From positions 1-23,594 of the forward strand of contig JAXDHR010000109.1 in NCBI GenBank assembly GCA_034664425.1: a stretch of DNA of 23,594 bases, read 5' to 3'. Each line of letters begins with the position of its first letter. The stretch's first letter is position 1. This stretch comes from DATBDM01 sp034664425 (GTDB lineage: Bacteria > Actinomycetota > Thermoleophilia > Solirubrobacterales > Solirubrobacteraceae). The notes under the pieces are model-generated. The model saw only the letters and a list, made by a program, of their open reading frames with translations, did no database searches and was not told where the DNA came from. The translations under genes were made by a program, and so were the position numbers. This document shows, piece by piece, positions 7,383 through 14,540 of this stretch.

Positions 7383-8977
7383 AGCGGTTCGAGAACGAGC
7401 CGGTCCTCGAGCTGCGGCGGCCGGCCGTCCGCGCCGGGCTCGGCGACGCGCTCGTCGCGCTCGACGCCCGGGGTCCCGTCCGGGTGCCCGTGTGGATCGG
7501 CGACGAGCGCCGCGAGGGCGACGCGCTGGCCTCGACCGATCCCGGCCGGCCCGACCGCGTGGTGGCGCTGGCCGCCGCCGCGCGCCCGGACGAGACCGAG
7601 GCGGCGCTCGAGACCGCGTCGCGCGCCGCCCGCGATTGGGCGGCGCGTCCCGCCGCCGAGCGCGCCGCCGTGCTCGTGCGGGCGGCGGCCTGGATGCGCG
7701 AGCGCCGCGTCGAGCTGGCCGCCCTCGAGGTCCGTGAATGCGCGAAGCCGTGGGGCGAGGCCGACGCCGACGTCTGCGAGGCGATCGACTTCCTCGAGTA
7801 CTACGCGCGCGGCGCCGTCGATCTGGAGGAGCGGCCGGCCCTGCTCGGGGCGGGTGCGGCTGGATCTGCGCTGGAGGACCTGATCCAGCCGCCCGGCGAG
7901 CGCAACACGCTGCGCTGGGCCGCGCGCGGCGTCGTCGCCGTCATCTCGCCCTGGAACTTCCCGATCGCCATCCCCTGCGGGATGACCGCCGCCGGCCTCG
8001 CCGTCGGCAACGCGGTCGTGCTCAAGCCGGCCGAGCAGGCGCCGGGCTGCGCGTTCGCGATCGCCCGCGCGCTGCACGAGGGCGGCCTGCCACCCGGCGT
8101 CCTGAGCCTGCTGCCGGGCGAGGGCGAGGTCGGCGCCGCCCTCGTGAAGGACCGGCGCGTCCACGTCATCGCGTTCACCGGGTCGAGCCCCGTCGGCCTC
8201 GAGATCCTGCGCACCGCCGCGGAGCTGGCGCCCGGGCAGAAGCACCTCAAGCGCGTCGTCGCCGAGATGGGCGGCAAGAACTGCGTGATCGTCGACTCCG
8301 ACGCCGACCTCGACGAGGTCGTCCCCGGGCTCGTGCGCTCGGCGTTCACCTACGCCGGCCAGAAGTGCTCGGCCGCGGCGCGCGTGCTGTGCCACGAAGC
8401 GGTTCACGACGCGCTCGTGCAGCGACTCGCCGGCGCCGTCGAGGTGCTCGAGGTCGGGCAGGCGTCCGACCTGGCGATCGACGTGCCGCCGGTGATCGAG
8501 CAGGAGGCCGCCGAGCGCGTCGCCCGCTACGCCGCGCTCGCCGAGCGCGAGGGCCGCATCGCCGCCCGTGCGCGATCGGTGCCGGGCAGCGGCTGGTTCG
8601 CGACCCCGTCGCTGGCCACCGACCTCCCCGCAGACTCGTCCGTGCTCGGCGAGGAGATCTTCGGTCCGCTGCTGGCCGTCGAGCGGGTGCGCGACATCGA
8701 CGAGGCCTGCGATCGCGTGGACGCCTCCCCCTTCGCGCTCACGGGCGGGCTCTTCTGCCGCAACCCGGACACGGTCGACCGCGTCGTCGCCCGCTCGCCG
8801 GTCGGCAACCTCTACGTCAACCGCTACATCACCGGCGCGATGGTCGCCCGCCAGCCCTTCGGTGGCAACCGGCTGTCGGGCACCGGGACCAAGGCGGGCG
8901 GCCCCGGCTACCTGCTCCACTTCGTCGAGCCGCGGGTGGTGACCGAGAACACCATGCGCCACGGCCTGGTCGTATGA
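7379..8977 (+). CDS. pruA: L-glutamate gamma-semialdehyde (P5C) dehydrogenase
   Basis: A 532-residue NAD-dependent aldehyde dehydrogenase that turns glutamate semialdehyde (open form of P5C) into glutamate, the second step of proline catabolism. Catalytic elements are intact: PWNFP with Asn193, FTGSSPVG near 266-273 for the NAD site, EMGGKN with Glu297, and GQKCS with the nucleophile Cys330. The N-terminal 25 residues (FENEPVLELRR) and the C-terminal PFGGNRLSGTGTKAGGPGYL segment are typical of the PutA/RocA group rather than general aldehyde dehydrogenases. The GTG start overlaps the proline dehydrogenase stop. Its own stop overlaps the ATG of the sensor phosphatase (ATGA), giving tight three-gene coupling. 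Confidence 0.95.
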   Translation: MKRFENEPVLELRRPAVRAGLGDALVALDARGPVRVPVWIGDERREGDALASTDPGRPDRVVALAAAARPDETEAALETASRAARDWAARPAAERAAVLVRAAAWMRERRVELAALEVRECAKPWGEADADVCEAIDFLEYYARGAVDLEERPALLGAGAAGSALEDLIQPPGERNTLRWAARGVVAVISPWNFPIAIPCGMTAAGLAVGNAVVLKPAEQAPGCAFAIARALHEGGLPPGVLSLLPGEGEVGAALVKDRRVHVIAFTGSSPVGLEILRTAAELAPGQKHLKRVVAEMGGKNCVIVDSDADLDEVVPGLVRSAFTYAGQKCSAAARVLCHEAVHDALVQRLAGAVEVLEVGQASDLAIDVPPVIEQEAAERVARYAALAEREGRIAARARSVPGSGWFATPSLATDLPADSSVLGEEIFGPLLAVERVRDIDEACDRVDASPFALTGGLFCRNPDTVDRVVARSPVGNLYVNRYITGAMVARQPFGGNRLSGTGTKAGGPGYLLHFVEPRVVTENTMRHGLVV

Positions 8978-10173
8978 GCCGGCGGGTCGCGTGGGGCGCG
9001 GCGCTCACCGCGCTGCTCGTCGCGGCCGACGTCGTCACCGAGGGCTACCCCGTCCTGGCCGCGTCGCTGGTGCTCGCCCCGATGAGCGTGGCGCTGGTGG
9101 GCAACGTGCGCGAGACGGCGATCGTCGCGACGCTCGCGCTGGTGGGCGCACTGATCGGCGGATTCGCCACCGACACCTGGACGAGCCGCTGGCTCGTCGC
9201 GGTGATCGTCGCAGCGCTCGGCGGCGCCCTCGCCGTGGTGCTGGCAGGGCTGCGCGTGCGCGCAGAGGCCGAGGCGGCGGTGGCCCGGCGCCTGACGCGC
9301 AACGAGCGGCGCCTGACCAGCGCCCTCGACGCGCTCGGCGAAGCCGTCACCGTGACGGGGCCCGACGGCGCGATCGTCTACGTCAACGACGCCGCGGTCG
9401 CGCTGCTGCAAGGCGACTCGCCCGAAGAGCTGCTCAACCAGCCGCCGGGTGGCGTGATGGCGCGCTTCGCGGTCTTCGACGAGCACGGCCGGGCGCTCGA
9501 TCGCACGCAGCTCCCCGGCTATCGCCTGCTCCACGGCGAGACCGAGGCGCCGCCGCTGCTCGTGCGCAACGTCGTGCTGGCCACCGGCGAGGAGCGCTGG
9601 CTGCTCAACAAGGCCTCGCTCGTGCGCGGTGACGATCCGCACGGCGCCAGCGTCGTCAACGTCATCGAGGACCTGACCGCGATCAAGCGCGCCGAGTTGC
9701 GCGAGCGACTGCTCTCCGAGGCGACCGCCGAGCTGTCGCGCAGCCTCGACTACGAGTCGACGCTGCAGCGCGTCGCCGAGGTCGCCGTCCCGGGACTGGC
9801 GGACTGGTGCACGGTTTCGCTGCCCGGGCCCTCCCGGACCGTCGAGGAGGTCGCGATCGCCCATACCGACCCGGCGAAGGTCGTGCTGGGCCGGCGCCTC
9901 CAGGCCTACCGGCCGACGCGCATGGACGATCCCTCGCCGCGCGCGGCGGTCCTGCGCGGCGAGGCGGGCACCTCGCTGGTGCAGGTGCCGGAGGGTGCGC
10001 TCGAGGCGTTCGCGGACGACGCCGAGCACCTGGAGATGCTGCGCCAGGTGGGGCTCGGCTCGATCCTGACCGTGCCGCTCGACGCCGGCGGGCGCCGGCT
10101 CGGCGTCATGCTGCTCGTGCGCGCCGACCCGCAGCGGCCGTTCGCCCCCGAGGACGTCACGCTCGCCGAGTAG
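8974..10173 (+). CDS. Membrane PAS-GAF sensor, N-terminal part of an RsbU/SpoIIE-type phosphatase ended by an in-frame TAG
   Basis: A 399-residue sensor region. Three or four hydrophobic helices lie within residues 6-93, followed by a short charged linker (about 95-112). A PAS domain spans about 113-238, containing the typical TGPDGAIVYVNDAA turn, and a GAF domain about 240-395 (LADWCTVSL to LGVMLLVRAD). Reading stops at TAG 10171-10173, right after EDVTLAE. The same frame continues with LAARAATAVLNAILYTER, the usual link helix into a PP2C domain, so the two pieces are one gene by family logic. Family members usually read L-A-E-E-L-A here, so TAG probably replaced GAG by one base. The ATG overlaps the pruA stop. 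The ligand is unknown. As written it would make a membrane sensor without output. Confidence 0.85.
   Translation: MSRRVAWGAALTALLVAADVVTEGYPVLAASLVLAPMSVALVGNVRETAIVATLALVGALIGGFATDTWTSRWLVAVIVAALGGALAVVLAGLRVRAEAEAAVARRLTRNERRLTSALDALGEAVTVTGPDGAIVYVNDAAVALLQGDSPEELLNQPPGGVMARFAVFDEHGRALDRTQLPGYRLLHGETEAPPLLVRNVVLATGEERWLLNKASLVRGDDPHGASVVNVIEDLTAIKRAELRERLLSEATAELSRSLDYESTLQRVAEVAVPGLADWCTVSLPGPSRTVEEVAIAHTDPAKVVLGRRLQAYRPTRMDDPSPRAAVLRGEAGTSLVQVPEGALEAFADDAEHLEMLRQVGLGSILTVPLDAGGRRLGVMLLVRADPQRPFAPEDVTLAE
10171..10173 (+). other. In-frame amber codon splitting the sensor phosphatase gene
   Basis: TAG lies between GAG and CTC in an otherwise continuous frame that runs from 8974 to 10959. 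Translation on both sides matches one PAS-GAF-PP2C protein. TAG is also used as the ordinary stop by about half of the genes here, so general amber recoding is unlikely. Confidence 0.85.
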
Positions 10174-10175
10174 CT

Positions 10176-10191
10176 CGCCGCGCGCGCGGCG
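10176..10191. repeat. 16-base GC palindrome just after the amber codon
   Basis: The 16 bases from 10176 to 10191 equal their own reverse complement (CGCCGCGC next to GCGCGGCG) and start two bases after the TAG. In RNA this could fold only as a small-loop stem of about six pairs. It also simply encodes alternating Ala/Arg codons, so it may have no function. Confidence 0.4.
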
Positions 10192-10197
10192 ACGGCG

Positions 10198-10959
10198 GTG
10201 CTCAATGCGATCCTCTACACCGAGCGCGCGGAGATCGCCGCGACCCTGCAGCGCGGCATCCTGCCGCCGCCGATGCCGTGGATCCCGGGCTGGTCGGCCG
10301 CGGCGCTGTACCACCCGGCCGGTGAGATCGCCGAGGTCGGGGGCGACTTCTTCGACGCCTTCCGGGCCGGTGAGGACTGGATGGTGGTGATCGGCGACGT
10401 CGCAGGGCACGGCCCGGCCGCGGCGACGCTGACGTCGCTCGCCCGCTACACGCTGCGGACCGCGGCCGAGCTGAGCCGCGAACCGGCGCGCGCGATCGCC
10501 CAGCTCAACGAGACGCTGCGCGAGCGCCCGGAGATGGCGCTCTGCACCGCCGTCTGCCTGCACCTGCGCCGGGCGGGCGACGACGCGGGGACGGTCCGGG
10601 TCGCCTCGGCGGGGCACCCGCTGCCGGTGCTCGTGCGCGACGGCGATGCGGTCCTGCTCGGCGAGGCCGGGCCGCTGGCCGGCGCCTTCGGCGATGTCGC
10701 CTGGCCCGTCCACGAGACGGCCGTGAGGCCGGGGGACGTGCTCGTGCTCTTCACCGACGGAGTGCTCGACGCGATCAGCCAGCGCGGGCGGCTCGACGAG
10801 ACGCGACTGCTCGACCGGCTGCGCGAGGGGCCTGCGACCGCCGCCGGGCTGATCCGCCATCTCGACGCCGCGCTCGCGGTCGAGCCGGGCCGTCGCCGCG
10901 ACGACACCGCCGCCGTCGCGCTCGAGTTCGTCGGTGTGCCGGCGCGCGCGCCGGCCTAG
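10198..10959 (+). CDS. PP2C/SpoIIE-type serine phosphatase domain (C-terminal part of the split gene)
   Basis: A 253-residue PP2C-family phosphatase as counted from GTG 10198; the same frame is open back to the amber codon. It begins with the linker helix AEIAATLQRGILPP, then has the metal-site motifs VGGDFFD (Asp50), IGDVAGHG (Asp67), SAGHPLP (137-143), LFTDGVLDA (Asp187) and RRDDTAAV (Asp235/Asp236). This is the set of RsbU/SpoIIE phosphatases that dephosphorylate STAS anti-sigma-factor antagonists. The likely substrate is the STAS protein encoded at 11323-11658. Without readthrough it would need a separate start, such as GTG 10198, and would be free of its sensor. I see no good ribosome-binding site for that start. 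Its stop shares CTAG (10956-10959) with the stop of the convergent kinase gene. Confidence 0.88.
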   Translation: MLNAILYTERAEIAATLQRGILPPPMPWIPGWSAAALYHPAGEIAEVGGDFFDAFRAGEDWMVVIGDVAGHGPAAATLTSLARYTLRTAAELSREPARAIAQLNETLRERPEMALCTAVCLHLRRAGDDAGTVRVASAGHPLPVLVRDGDAVLLGEAGPLAGAFGDVAWPVHETAVRPGDVLVLFTDGVLDAISQRGRLDETRLLDRLREGPATAAGLIRHLDAALAVEPGRRRDDTAAVALEFVGVPARAPA

Positions 10960-11321
10960 CCGCGGTCGATCTCGAACCAGACGCGCATCGAGCCGTCGGC
11001 GACGCCCCAGCGGTCGCTCGCCTGCTCGACGAGCAGCAGCCCCCAACCGCCGTCGGCGCTCGGGTGGGTGCGCCGTCGCGGGCGCCCCCCGCCCGCGTCG
11101 GCGATCTCGACGCGCAGGAAGCCGGGGTGCAGCTCGGTGGTCATCGTGATCGGCGGCATGCCGTGGCGGAACGCGTTGGTGACCAGCTCGGAGACCAGCA
11201 GCCGCGCGTCCGGTCGCCGGTCGCGCGGCAGCGACGCCAGGTGCGGCTCCAGGTGGCGCCGGGCGAGCCGCGCGGCGATCGCCTCCGACGGCAGCTCGAG
11301 CGTCTCGACCCGCAAGCTCAC
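10956..11321 (-). CDS. Anti-sigma factor serine kinase, RsbW-like HATPase
   Basis: A 121-residue single-domain ATP-binding protein of the GHKL superfamily. The N-box is SELVTNAFRHG (Glu45, Asn49), the ADP-contacting loop is IADAGGG (73-79) and the glycine loop is GGWGLLLVE (91-99). Such proteins bind a sigma factor, or phosphorylate the serine of a STAS antagonist, in partner switching. The start is GTG at 11321, one base after the STAS gene's stop, so both come from one mRNA. No sigma factor is encoded in the window, so the final target is unknown. Some actinobacterial proteins of this type control targets other than sigma factors. Confidence 0.9.
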   Translation of the reverse strand: MSLRVETLELPSEAIAARLARRHLEPHLASLPRDRRPDARLLVSELVTNAFRHGMPPITMTTELHPGFLRVEIADAGGGRPRRRTHPSADGGWGLLLVEQASDRWGVADGSMRVWFEIDRG

Positions 11322-11322
11322 G

Positions 11323-11658
11323 TCAGCCGTCCTCCGCCGCGTAGGGCAGGCGGTCGTCGATGTGCGCGGCGGCGAAGATGCGCCGGACCGCGGACGAGCC
11401 CCGCGTCACCTCGAAGCGCCAGCCCTCGCGCTCGCTGTCGCGGACGGACTCGAGCACGAGGCGGATGCCCGTCGAGTCCATGAAGGTCAGCTCGTCGAGG
11501 TCGAGCACCACCGGGCGGTTCGCCGCGCGCAGCGACTCCAGGCAGGCACGGACCTCATCGACGGTGGCCAGGTCGAGCTCGCCGCGCAGCGCGACGACCA
11601 CCCGGTCGCCGTCGGCGCGCTCGTTCATGTCGAAGCTCTCGGTCGGCTCGTCGGACAT
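11323..11658 (-). CDS. STAS domain anti-sigma factor antagonist (RsbV-like)
   Basis: A 111-residue STAS protein. The central stretch DLDELTFMDSTGIRL contains the conserved Asp61-Ser62, the usual phosphorylation site switched by the RsbW-type kinase and by the PP2C phosphatase encoded opposite. The start at ATG 11658 is preceded by a GGTGGAG run that sits too close for an ideal ribosome site. ATG at 11628 (MNERADG) is a fair alternative. The frame is open much further upstream, but that part overlaps the HAD gene and is low-complexity, so it is not coding. Together with the kinase downstream and the phosphatase facing it, this completes a partner-switching module. Confidence 0.88.
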   Translation of the reverse strand: MSDEPTESFDMNERADGDRVVVALRGELDLATVDEVRACLESLRAANRPVVLDLDELTFMDSTGIRLVLESVRDSEREGWRFEVTRGSSAVRRIFAAAHIDDRLPYAAEDG

Positions 11659-11675
11659 CTCCACCAGGGGGCCTG

Positions 11676-11681
11676 ACCCTA
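11676..11681 (-). promoter_or_regulatory. Possible -10 box for the STAS-kinase operon
   Basis: TAGGGT read leftward matches TANNNT and lies 17 bases before ATG 11658, in the 64-base divergent gap to the HAD gene. That would leave a leader of roughly ten bases. No clear -35 is seen. Confidence 0.3.
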
Positions 11682-11722
11682 TCGGGCTTCCCGGCGCCAG
11701 ACGAGGGGTAGCAGGGCAAGCG

Positions 11723-12388
11723 ATGCCGCTCGCGTGGGTCATCTTCGACCTCAACGGCACGCTCGTCGACCCGTCGGTGCTCGCCCAGCCGCTCGGAGAT
11801 TCGGTCGCGGCCGAGGAGCTGGTGGCCGACGCGTTCGACGACGCCATCGCCCAGGCGATGCTCGCCACCCTCATCGGCGAGCACCCACCCTTCCCCACGC
11901 TGATCGAGGCCGCGCTGCGGCGCCGCGTCGCGCTGGCCGGCGGCGATGCCGGCGCGGTCGCCGCCGCGATCGGCCTGCTCGGCTCGATGCCCGCCTTCAT
12001 CGAGGCGCCGAGTGCGCTCGAGCAGCTGCGCGGCGAGGGTTTGCGGCTCGGCGTGCTGACGCAGAGCGCGACGCAGGCGGCCGAGCAGGTCCTTCGCTTC
12101 GCCGGGCTGCGCGACCGCATCGAGCTCGTCCTCGGTGCCGACGAGACCGGCGCGTACAAGCCCGCTCCCCAGGCATACCGGGCGCTGCTCGAGCGTGTGG
12201 GGGCGACCGCGGGCGAGGTCTGCCTCGTCGCCGCGCACTGGTGGGACGTCGCCGGGGCCCGCCGCGCCGGGCTGCGGACCGGCTGGGTCGCCCGCCGCGA
12301 GCGGCTGCTGCTCGACACCGTGCCCGAGCCCGACGTCCGTGGCCGCGACCTCGCCGAGGTCGCCGCGCGGCTGCTCGAGCGCCGCTAG
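11723..12388 (+). CDS. HAD superfamily hydrolase (haloacid dehalogenase type II-like)
   Basis: A 221-residue HAD protein. Motif I is FDLNGTLVD with nucleophile Asp9. The +2 position, Asp in most HAD phosphatases, is Asn11, which points towards the dehalogenase-like branch. Motif II is LTQSATQ (Thr113 or Ser115), motif III is the lysine in AYKPAPQAY (Lys146), and motif IV is the AHWWDVAGA stretch with Asp175. The cap domain is helical (about 20-95). The ATG at 11723 begins just before the first beta strand, as expected. Substrate is uncertain: 2-haloacids or small phosphorylated metabolites. Its TAG shares CTAG with the stop of the convergent membrane-protein gene. Confidence 0.87.
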   Translation: MPLAWVIFDLNGTLVDPSVLAQPLGDSVAAEELVADAFDDAIAQAMLATLIGEHPPFPTLIEAALRRRVALAGGDAGAVAAAIGLLGSMPAFIEAPSALEQLRGEGLRLGVLTQSATQAAEQVLRFAGLRDRIELVLGADETGAYKPAPQAYRALLERVGATAGEVCLVAAHWWDVAGARRAGLRTGWVARRERLLLDTVPEPDVRGRDLAEVAARLLERR

Positions 12389-12969
12389 ACCCGGCCGAGC
12401 TTCGGGACCAGGCGGCGCGCCGCAGGGCGGCGGTAGTTGCGCTGGTTGAGCGCGGCGTTGACGCTGACGAGGCCGGCCTCGGCAGCCAGCGAGACCGCGC
12501 CGAGCACGTTGAGGCGGCGCTTGGCGCGCTGTGCCGTGTCCCCGGCCTGGGGCGCCGTGTGATCGCCGTCGGCGAGCGGGACGGCGCCGCCCGGCACGAT
12601 CCGCGCGAAGCGCACGCCCTCGGCGGCGGTGGCGAGGCCGGAGACCGCCACCGCGGCGACGAGCACGTCCTTCGCCCGCGCCAGGCGCCGCTCCGCGGGC
12701 GTCAGACGGCGGTCGGACGCCTCGTCGAGCCGCGCGCCGAGCCAGCCCGCGGTGACGGCGAGCAGCGACAGCGTGTTGATCGTCCCGTAGCGGTGCCAGG
12801 CCGCGTTGACGAGCTTGCCGCGCTCGGCGGGGTCGGAGATCTCCGTCACGCTCGGATGCAGCGCGAGCCGCCCGAACAGGTTGCCCCCGAGCAGGCCCGC
12901 GAGCCCGATGTCGTGGGCGGCGCGGCCGAGCTGGCTGACGGGCACGGAGGGGGCGGAGATGACGGCCAT
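12385..12969 (-). CDS. Conserved-looking membrane protein of unknown function
   Basis: A 194-residue protein that I do not recognise as a named family. Hydrophobic stretches at about 17-35, 64-80, 100-116 and 152-172 suggest up to four short membrane segments. The N-terminal part has a glycine-rich AHDIGLAGLLGGNLFG motif, followed by HPSVTEISDPAERGKLVNAAW, which looks structured rather than random. Its start lies 30 bases after the pdxT stop on the same strand, so it may be the third gene of the PLP synthase operon. No catalytic residues are evident. No Shine-Dalgarno sequence at a good distance is visible. Confidence 0.75.
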   Translation of the reverse strand: MAVISAPSVPVSQLGRAAHDIGLAGLLGGNLFGRLALHPSVTEISDPAERGKLVNAAWHRYGTINTLSLLAVTAGWLGARLDEASDRRLTPAERRLARAKDVLVAAVAVSGLATAAEGVRFARIVPGGAVPLADGDHTAPQAGDTAQRAKRRLNVLGAVSLAAEAGLVSVNAALNQRNYRRPAARRLVPKLGRV

Positions 12970-12999
12970 GCCCTCAGGGCTAGCCGCGGCCCGCGGCCG

Positions 13000-13566
13000 T
13001 CAAACGCGGGTGCGGTCGCGCACGTCGCGCAGGAACAGCGCGTGAATGCGGTCCTCGCCGGCGATCTCGGGGTGGAACGAGATCACCAGCTTCTCGCCCT
13101 GGCGCGCCGCGACGGGATGGCCGTCGACCTCGGCGAGGATCTCGACCGCATCGCCATGCTCGGCGATCCATGGGGCGCGGATGAACACCGCCCGCACCGG
13201 CGGGCCGTCGATGCCGGGGATCTCGAGGTCGGCCTCGAATGAGCGGATCTGGCGCCCGAAGGCGTTGCGCTCGCAGAGCGTGTCCATCACCCCGAGGTGC
13301 GCGCGGTCGAGCATGATCATGCCCGCGCAGGTGCCGAGCACCGGCGTGCCCGCGCCCACGAGCTCGCGCAGCGGGCCGGCGAGCCCCTCCCGCTCGATCC
13401 CCAGCGACATGGTGGTCGACTCGCCGCCGGGGATCACAAGCCCGTCGAGCCCCTCCAGGTCGGCCGGGGTGCGCACCTCGCGCACGTCGGCGCCCAGCGC
13501 GCGCAGCATCCGCGTGTGCGCCTGGAAGTCGCCCTGGAGCGCGAGGACGCCGACGAGCTCTGCCAC
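13000..13566 (-). CDS. pdxT: Pyridoxal 5'-phosphate synthase glutaminase subunit
   Basis: A 188-residue class I glutaminase that frees ammonia from glutamine and delivers it to PdxS. It has GVLALQGDFQAH at the N-terminus (6-17), the oxyanion/PGGES segment IPGGESTT (45-52), the nucleophile Cys80 in GTCAGM, and the His165-Glu167 pair in SFHPEI. Its length is normal for the family. The GTG start lies four bases after the pdxS stop, so the two subunits are made from one message. Every expected catalytic residue is present. Confidence 0.96.
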   Translation of the reverse strand: MAELVGVLALQGDFQAHTRMLRALGADVREVRTPADLEGLDGLVIPGGESTTMSLGIEREGLAGPLRELVGAGTPVLGTCAGMIMLDRAHLGVMDTLCERNAFGRQIRSFEADLEIPGIDGPPVRAVFIRAPWIAEHGDAVEILAEVDGHPVAARQGEKLVISFHPEIAGEDRIHALFLRDVRDRTRV

Positions 13567-13570
13567 GGGG

Positions 13571-14455
13571 CTACCAGCCCCGGTTGGCCAGCAGCTGCTG
13601 CTCGTCGAGCTTGCGCGTCTCGAGCGACTGCATCGCGGTGCCGAGGCCCTCGGAGGCCCTGGCGACGCGCGCGGGATCCTCGAAGTGGGTGGTCGCCTCG
13701 ACGATCGCCCGGCCCCGCGCTGCGGGATCCTCGGACTTGAAGATGCCCGAGCCGACGAACACGCCCTCGGCGCCGAGCTGCATCATCAGCGCGGCGTCGG
13801 CCGGCGTGGCGATGCCGCCCGCACAGAAGAGCACGACCGGCAGCTTGCCGTCGCGTGCGACCTGGCGCACGAGGTCCAGCGGCGCCTGGTGCTCCTTGGC
13901 GGCGGTCGCGAGCTCCATGTCGTCCATCACCGTCAGGCGCTTGATCTCGGAGCGGATGCGGCGCATGTGGCGCACGGCCTCGACGATGTCCCCGGTCCCG
14001 GCCTCGCCCTTGGAGCGGATCATCGCCGCGCCCTCGCCGATGCGCCGCAGCGCCTCGCCCAGGTTCGTCGCGCCGCAGACGAAAGGGATCTTGAAGGCCC
14101 ACTTGTCCGTGTGGTTGGCCTCGTCGGCGGGCGTGAGCACCTCGGACTCGTCGATGTAGTCGACCTCGAGCGCCTCGAGCACCTGGGCCTCGGCGAAGTG
14201 GCCGATGCGGGCCTTGGCCATGACGGGGATCGACACGGCCTCCTGGATGCCGCGGATCAGCAGCGGGTCGGACATCCGCGCGACACCGCCGTCGCGCCGG
14301 ATGTCGGCCGGGACGCGCTCGAGCGCCATCACCGCGGCGGCGCCGGCGTCCTCGGCGATCTTCGCCTGCTCGGCCGTGACCACGTCCATGATCACGCCGC
14401 CCTTGAGCATCTCGGCCAGACCGGCCTTGACGCGGAAAGTCGCCTCGTCGCGCAT
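13571..14455 (-). CDS. pdxS: Pyridoxal 5'-phosphate synthase lyase subunit
   Basis: A 294-residue (beta/alpha)8-barrel that builds PLP from ribose 5-phosphate, glyceraldehyde 3-phosphate and ammonia in a 12+12 complex with PdxT. Counting from ATG 14455 puts the catalytic residues at Asp24, Lys81 (MAKARIGH) and Lys149 (IRSKGEAGTG), the same numbers as in the Bacillus enzyme. The phosphate-binding GSGIF segment is at 235-239. A second in-frame ATG lies six bases upstream at 14461. I prefer 14455 because the -10-like TATCCT lies eight bases before it and only two before 14461. The frame is open further upstream to 14725, but that part is antisense to the 79-residue gene and has no family similarity. 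Confidence 0.96.
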   Translation of the reverse strand: MRDEATFRVKAGLAEMLKGGVIMDVVTAEQAKIAEDAGAAAVMALERVPADIRRDGGVARMSDPLLIRGIQEAVSIPVMAKARIGHFAEAQVLEALEVDYIDESEVLTPADEANHTDKWAFKIPFVCGATNLGEALRRIGEGAAMIRSKGEAGTGDIVEAVRHMRRIRSEIKRLTVMDDMELATAAKEHQAPLDLVRQVARDGKLPVVLFCAGGIATPADAALMMQLGAEGVFVGSGIFKSEDPAARGRAIVEATTHFEDPARVARASEGLGTAMQSLETRKLDEQQLLANRGW

Positions 14456-14463
14456 AGGCATCG

Positions 14464-14469
14464 AGGATA
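14464..14469 (-). promoter_or_regulatory. -10 box for pdxS (leaderless type)
   Basis: TATCCT on the minus strand, eight bases before ATG 14455. A transcript starting about seven bases downstream would begin at or next to the start codon. No convincing -35 at normal spacing. Confidence 0.5.
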
Positions 14470-14527
14470 GCCCGGCGCCAGCCTGAACCGGAGTCCAATT
14501 CGGTCCGTCGCAACGCTCCACCTCTTG

Positions 14528-14533
14528 TATCAT
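14528..14533 (+). promoter_or_regulatory. -10 box for the 79-residue gene (leaderless type)
   Basis: TATCAT, seven bases before ATG 14541, in the 85-base divergent gap facing pdxS. No Shine-Dalgarno sequence is found between it and the ATG. Confidence 0.55.
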
Positions 14534-14540
14534 CGAGCAC

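Noticed and set aside
10171..10173. Amber codon read as pyrrolysine or as a genome-wide reassigned codon
   Set aside because: TAG ends many intact genes here, and the expected residue is Glu; no sign of pyrrolysine genes in the window.
11659..12318. Upstream extension of the STAS gene
   Set aside because: It is antisense to the HAD gene and rich in Ser/Arg/Ala; STAS proteins are about 110 residues.
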